This document shows, in pieces, positions 60,494-64,000 of a stretch of 64,000 bases of DNA (positions within the stretch are counted from its first letter, which is position 1; every line of letters begins with the position of its first letter). Origin of the DNA: Acidobacteriota bacterium (GTDB taxonomy: Bacteria > Acidobacteriota > Vicinamibacteria > Vicinamibacterales > CAVVIG01); the NCBI GenBank assembly GCA_020850715.1, contig JADZED010000025.1:48973-112972 (forward strand), written 5' to 3'. A program made the translations under genes and the position numbers. The notes below the pieces were generated by a model that was given only the letters and a program-made list of their open reading frames with translations, was not told the origin of the DNA and made no database searches.

Positions 60494-62100
60494 CGCTCGC
60501 AGGCGCAGCACGCCCGCTGCGGGCGCGGGAGGGGAACCGAGAGGCCGCCGAGATCGGCCGGCTGGCGCCCGACGAGGATCGGCGTCGAGCCCGGGGCGAG
60601 CTCCACGTCGATCACCGCCATCTGCATGCGGCCGACGAGCGGGAGAATCGCCGCCTGCCGGTCGAGCCCGCCCCGCGCCAGGAGCAGGTGCGTGGCATCG
60701 GCCGGGAACTGGTTGAGCGTCGGATCGACCGGCAGCCACAGGCCGCGGCCGCCGCTCTCGGCGAGATACACCTCCGGCCAGGCGTGATAATAGAAGGCGC
60801 CGTGCACGAAGACGAGGCCGACATCGATGCGCGCGGGAATGCCGACCGCGCGCGCCATCGCGACGTACAGCGCCGTGTGCTCGTTGCAATCGCCCACCCG
60901 CGTGCGCAGGACCTCGCGAGCCGAGGGAAGGCTCACCGTCGGCTTCTTCTCGAGCAGCGCGTTGACGTGGCGGGTGAGCCGCTCTGCACGCGCGCGATCC
61001 CCCGCGACGCCGTCCACCGCCGCAGCCGCCTCGGCCAGAATCTCGGGCGCGTCGCTCTCGATGAACGGCTCGGGCGCGAGGAACGCGGCCGCTGCCGCGT
61101 CCGACGGCCCTGGCGCGATCGCCTGCGGATCGATCAGCTCGACGATGCCTCCGTCGACGCGCTGCCAGGCGCTCGCCAGATCGGGCGACGACAGATCGAT
61201 CTCCCCGAGCCCGTCCAGTCGCAGGCGCATCCGGCGAACGTCGCGCGGCGCGGCGATGGGCGTGCGCATGTCGGGCACCACCGCCGCCGCCTCGAGCAGA
61301 TCGATCCGCATGCGATTGGAGACGGCCATCGCCTGCGCGGTCTCCGGCGACTCGCGCACGGTGATGAGGCCGAGCGGGCTCTCTTCGCGAACGACCTCGC
61401 CGGTGTCGGTGACCCACGAGGTCGTGCGCAGGCCGGCGAACTCCATGCCGACCCGGAAGGCGGGCAGCGGGACCGGGAGACCCCGCACGAGCTCGCGCCC
61501 GCCGACCGTCACCGTCATCGGCGCGCTGCTCGAGGTCGCCGGATCGAAGATCGTCCACGTGTGGCGCGCGCCTTCGACCAGGCCGCCGTTGGCGAGCACG
61601 CGCGGAAGATTCAGCGCGAGCGCGGGCGGTGCGTCGAGGCGGCGCGTCTCGGTGCGCGTGGCGCCGCCGCTGGTGATCTCGAGCGTCAGGTCGCGATCGG
61701 CCAGCCGGCCCCTGACGTGAATCGGCCCGGTGCCCGGGTCGAGCGAAAAGTCGAACGCCCGCAGCGCGAACGCGCGATCGACCTGTGCCGTGGTGCGGAT
61801 GGCCGCGGCACTCGTCGCGCCGAGCAGCGACATCTGCAGCCGGCCGTCTTCCTGGATCTCGAATCCGTCGGGCGTGGCGACGGTCTGGCTGACGGTGAAG
61901 CCGATCTTCTCCCCGCGGTAGTACACCCCCCGCCAGGCCGCCGACGACCCGTACCGCGCGAGGTCGGCCGCCAGCGTCGGTGACGCCTGCAGGTACGACT
62001 GGCGGACGAGCGCCGTCATGGCGGCGACCCACGCGACGAGGACGAGCGCGGACAGGGAGCGGGTGATGATCGGCGGCAGCGGCCGCAGGAACGCGCGCAT
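60490..62100 (-). CDS. Transglutaminase-like cysteine protease domain protein with N-terminal membrane anchor
   Basis: The 536-residue protein has an N-terminal hydrophobic segment (about residues 14-31, RSLSALVLVAWVAAMTALV) that anchors or exports it. About 330 residues of beta-rich sequence follow, then a transglutaminase-core domain near the C-terminus with an intact catalytic triad. Cys405 is in RVGDCNEHTALYVAMARAVGIPAR, His439 in FYYHAWPEVYL and Asp459 in WLPVDPTLNQF. Such domains act as peptidases, amidases or cross-linkers, usually outside the cytoplasm. It is the first gene of an operon with an ABC ATPase and permease. Processing of the exported substrate, or of the cell wall, is a reasonable guess. 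A GATAAA hexamer 13 nt upstream is a possible -10 box. Confidence 0.88.
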   Translation of the reverse strand: MRAFLRPLPPIITRSLSALVLVAWVAAMTALVRQSYLQASPTLAADLARYGSSAAWRGVYYRGEKIGFTVSQTVATPDGFEIQEDGRLQMSLLGATSAAAIRTTAQVDRAFALRAFDFSLDPGTGPIHVRGRLADRDLTLEITSGGATRTETRRLDAPPALALNLPRVLANGGLVEGARHTWTIFDPATSSSAPMTVTVGGRELVRGLPVPLPAFRVGMEFAGLRTTSWVTDTGEVVREESPLGLITVRESPETAQAMAVSNRMRIDLLEAAAVVPDMRTPIAAPRDVRRMRLRLDGLGEIDLSSPDLASAWQRVDGGIVELIDPQAIAPGPSDAAAAAFLAPEPFIESDAPEILAEAAAAVDGVAGDRARAERLTRHVNALLEKKPTVSLPSAREVLRTRVGDCNEHTALYVAMARAVGIPARIDVGLVFVHGAFYYHAWPEVYLAESGGRGLWLPVDPTLNQFPADATHLLLARGGLDRQAAILPLVGRMQMAVIDVELAPGSTPILVGRQPADLGGLSVPLPRPQRACCACER

Positions 62101-62161
62101 GGGTCCGCAGTCGTTTATCGGCCCGAGGGCCCGACGCGCACAGGGCCCGACGCGCCGCCCG

Positions 62162-63859
62162 TTACACTCTTCGTCGGATGTTTGCCCAGGCGTCGCGGAG
62201 CGAGACGGTGCGGTTGAAGACGAGCGCCCCCGGCCGCGAGTCGGGGTCGACGCAGAAGTACCCGAGCCGCTCGAACTGGAAGCGGTCGCCCGGCGCGGCG
62301 TCCGCCAGGCCCGGCTCGACCAGGCATCCCCCGAGCGTCTCGAGCGAGGCCGGGTTGAGATGATCGAGGAACGTCCGCCCCTCCGGCGCGTCCTCCGGAT
62401 CCTCGACCGAGAACAGCCGGTCGTAGAGGCGCACCTCGGCGCCCACGGCATGCGCCGCCGACACCCAATGGAGCGTGGCCTTCACGCGGCGTCCGTCCGG
62501 CGCATCCCCGCCGCGCGTGGCCGGGTCGTACACGCAGCGCAGTTCCTGGACCGCGCCGCGCGCGTCCTTGATCACCCCGGTGCACGTGATGAAGTACGCG
62601 CAGCGCAGCCGGACCTCGCGCCCGGGCGCGAGCCTGAAGAACTTCTTCGGCGGGTCCTCGAGGAAGTCGTCCTGCTCGATGTAGAGCACGCGCGAGAAGG
62701 GCACGCGGCGCGTTCCGGCGGACGCGTCCTCGGGGTTGTTGACGACGTCCACCTCCTCGACCTGGCCGTCGGGGTAGTTGGTGAGCACCACCTTCAAGGG
62801 ACGGAGCACGCCCATCACGCGCCGCGCCCTGCGGTTGAGATCCTCGCGGACGCTGTGCTCGAGCTGCGCGACGTCGATGACGTTCTCCTTCTTGGCGACG
62901 CCGATGCGCGCGCAGAAGTCGCGGATTGCCTCTGGAGTGCAGCCGCGCCGGCGCAGGCCGGCGATCGTCGGCATGCGCGGATCGTCCCAGCCCGCGACGT
63001 GGCCCTGTTCGACCAGCTGGAGCAGCTTGCGCTTGCTCATCACCGTGTAGCTCAGGTTCAGCCGCGCGAACTCGATCTGCTGCGGCATGTCCCCCTCGAA
63101 CAGCGCGCGCACCAGCCAGTCGTACAGCGGCCGGTGATCCTCGAACTCCAGCGTGCAGAGCGAATGCGTGATCCGCTCGATCGCATCCGACAGCGGGTGC
63201 GCGTAGTCGTACATCGGGTAGATGCACCAGGCGCCGCCGGTCCGGTGGTGGGCGGCATGCCGGATGCGGTACAGCGTCGGATCGCGCATGTTCAGATTCG
63301 GCGAGCCCATGTCGATCTTCGCGCGCAGCACGTGCGCGCCGTCGGGGAACTCACCGGCGCGCATCCGGGCGAACAAATCGAGGTTCTCGCCGACCGATCT
63401 TGTCCGGTAGGGACTGTCCTTTCCGGGCGTCGTGAGCGTGCCGCGATGCTCCCGAATCTGGTCGGCGTCGAGGCTGTCGACATACGCGAGCCCGCGCGTG
63501 ACGAGATCGACGGCGAAGCCATAGAGCCGCTCGAAATAGTCGGAAGCGTAGAGCTTGGCGCTCCAGGCGAAGCCGAGCCACCGGACGTCCGCTTCGATCG
63601 CGTCGACGTACTCGACATCCTCCCTGGTCGGATTGGTGTCGTCGAAGCGGAGGTTGCAGGTGCCGCCGTATTCGCCGGCGATGCCGAAGTTCAGGCAGAT
63701 CGACTTCGCATGGCCGATGTGGAGATAGCCGTTGGGCTCGGGCGGAAACCGCGTGGCCACGCGGCCGCCGCGCCTGCCCGCGGCGATGTCCTGTTCCACG
63801 ATCGATCGGATGAAGTCGAGCGGCGCCGCAGGCGCCCGCGCCGGAGATTGGTCAGCCAT
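62162..63859 (-). CDS. glnS: Glutaminyl-tRNA synthetase
   Basis: The 565-residue class I synthetase charges tRNA-Gln directly. The HIGH motif is [15 protein letters not shown] (HIGH 47-50) and the KMSKS-type loop is VMSKRKLL (273-280). The GlnRS/GluRS catalytic core ([43 protein letters not shown]) and the anticodon-binding beta-barrels are complete. The length matches bacterial GlnRS. Bacteria with GlnRS may lack the GatCAB route for glutamine. The ATG at 63859 has TAGAAT 11 nt upstream and no ribosome-binding site. It runs tail-to-head into the transglutaminase operon with 61 bp between. The 5-prime flank to 64000 includes a palindrome at 63899-63914. Confidence 0.97.
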   Translation of the reverse strand: MADQSPARAPAAPLDFIRSIVEQDIAAGRRGGRVATRFPPEPNGYLHIGHAKSICLNFGIAGEYGGTCNLRFDDTNPTREDVEYVDAIEADVRWLGFAWSAKLYASDYFERLYGFAVDLVTRGLAYVDSLDADQIREHRGTLTTPGKDSPYRTRSVGENLDLFARMRAGEFPDGAHVLRAKIDMGSPNLNMRDPTLYRIRHAAHHRTGGAWCIYPMYDYAHPLSDAIERITHSLCTLEFEDHRPLYDWLVRALFEGDMPQQIEFARLNLSYTVMSKRKLLQLVEQGHVAGWDDPRMPTIAGLRRRGCTPEAIRDFCARIGVAKKENVIDVAQLEHSVREDLNRRARRVMGVLRPLKVVLTNYPDGQVEEVDVVNNPEDASAGTRRVPFSRVLYIEQDDFLEDPPKKFFRLAPGREVRLRCAYFITCTGVIKDARGAVQELRCVYDPATRGGDAPDGRRVKATLHWVSAAHAVGAEVRLYDRLFSVEDPEDAPEGRTFLDHLNPASLETLGGCLVEPGLADAAPGDRFQFERLGYFCVDPDSRPGALVFNRTVSLRDAWANIRRRV

Positions 63860-64000
63860 CGGACCGACCTATTCTAGTACGACTTTGTCAGATCACAGGA
63901 TTCCCGAGGGAATCGGTGAGCGATCGAAATTGAGGACATTGTACGATTTGCTGATTTTCGGTACGCTGCGCGGCGGTGCTCGATCGGTCCGCGTGGGCGC
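63860..64000 (-). promoter_or_regulatory. Upstream region of glnS with TAGAAT and a 16-bp palindrome
   Basis: TAGAAT (minus strand, 63871-63876) lies 11 nt before the glnS ATG. Further upstream, GATTCCCGAGGGAATC at 63899-63914 has perfect 7-nt arms around GA, like an operator, and the flank is AT-richer than average. The last bases of the window run into unseen DNA, so a gene on the other side cannot be judged. Confidence 0.4.

Overview
This window is GC-rich (about 70 percent), densely coding chromosomal DNA from a Gram-negative-type bacterium. It encodes secretins, TolC-type outer-membrane factors, an RND pump and lipoproteins. A VWFA-related secreted protein, a DUF5916/CBM9-type protein, a UPF0182 protein, type III glutamine synthetase and many alanine/proline-rich secreted proteins together point to an Acidobacteriota-like organism, probably of the Vicinamibacteria type. 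That placement is inference from gene content; there is no rRNA in the window. I see no tRNA, rRNA, insertion sequence, integrase, CRISPR array or prophage.

Layout. 28-9992 (mostly minus strand): acetyl-CoA synthetase, a large CBM9/DUF5916 outer-membrane-type protein, three genes in the order secretin, AAA ATPase, TPR protein (the mshL-mshM-mshN order of MSHA pilus loci), and myo-inositol-phosphate synthase. 10072-24622: a methyltransferase, a secreted von Willebrand A protein, a ZIP transporter, a [2Fe-2S] protein, ApaG, IspG, a quinone reductase, a secreted lectin-fold protein, UPF0182, a double-domain secreted FKBP, a DUF349 protein and an SGNH lipoprotein. 24851-34447: type III glutamine synthetase ending in a strong hairpin, then a co-directional block of topoisomerase IV subunit A, a NYN-LOTUS RNA-type protein, topoisomerase IV subunit B and a membrane GGDEF cyclase.

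34511-41918 holds two unknown secreted proteins and a tightly coupled TolC / adaptor / RND pump operon. 41919-51077 is the least recognisable part: a non-coding stretch with a relic of a GGDEF C-terminus, then a 362-aa secreted protein overlapping a 2,050-residue secreted protein that has an internal duplication and a YC...QYAIW C-terminal module. These are followed by a convergent 346-aa secreted protein with eleven Thr-Pro repeats. 51339-55518 is a TolC / membrane-fusion / MacB-type permease operon with no ATPase. 55625-57976 holds an aminotransferase, a DinB protein and a GNAT. 58056-62100 is a transglutaminase / ABC ATPase / ABC permease operon joined by 4-nt overlaps. Glutaminyl-tRNA synthetase closes the window.

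Regulation. Many first genes lack a Shine-Dalgarno sequence and instead carry a TANNNT-like hexamer 5-11 nt before the start codon, which suggests leaderless transcription. Operon-internal genes and several secreted-protein genes use stop/start overlaps or good ribosome-binding sites. The best candidates for undescribed biology are the giant secreted-protein cluster, the NYN-LOTUS gene between the two topoisomerase IV genes, and the transglutaminase-ABC operon.
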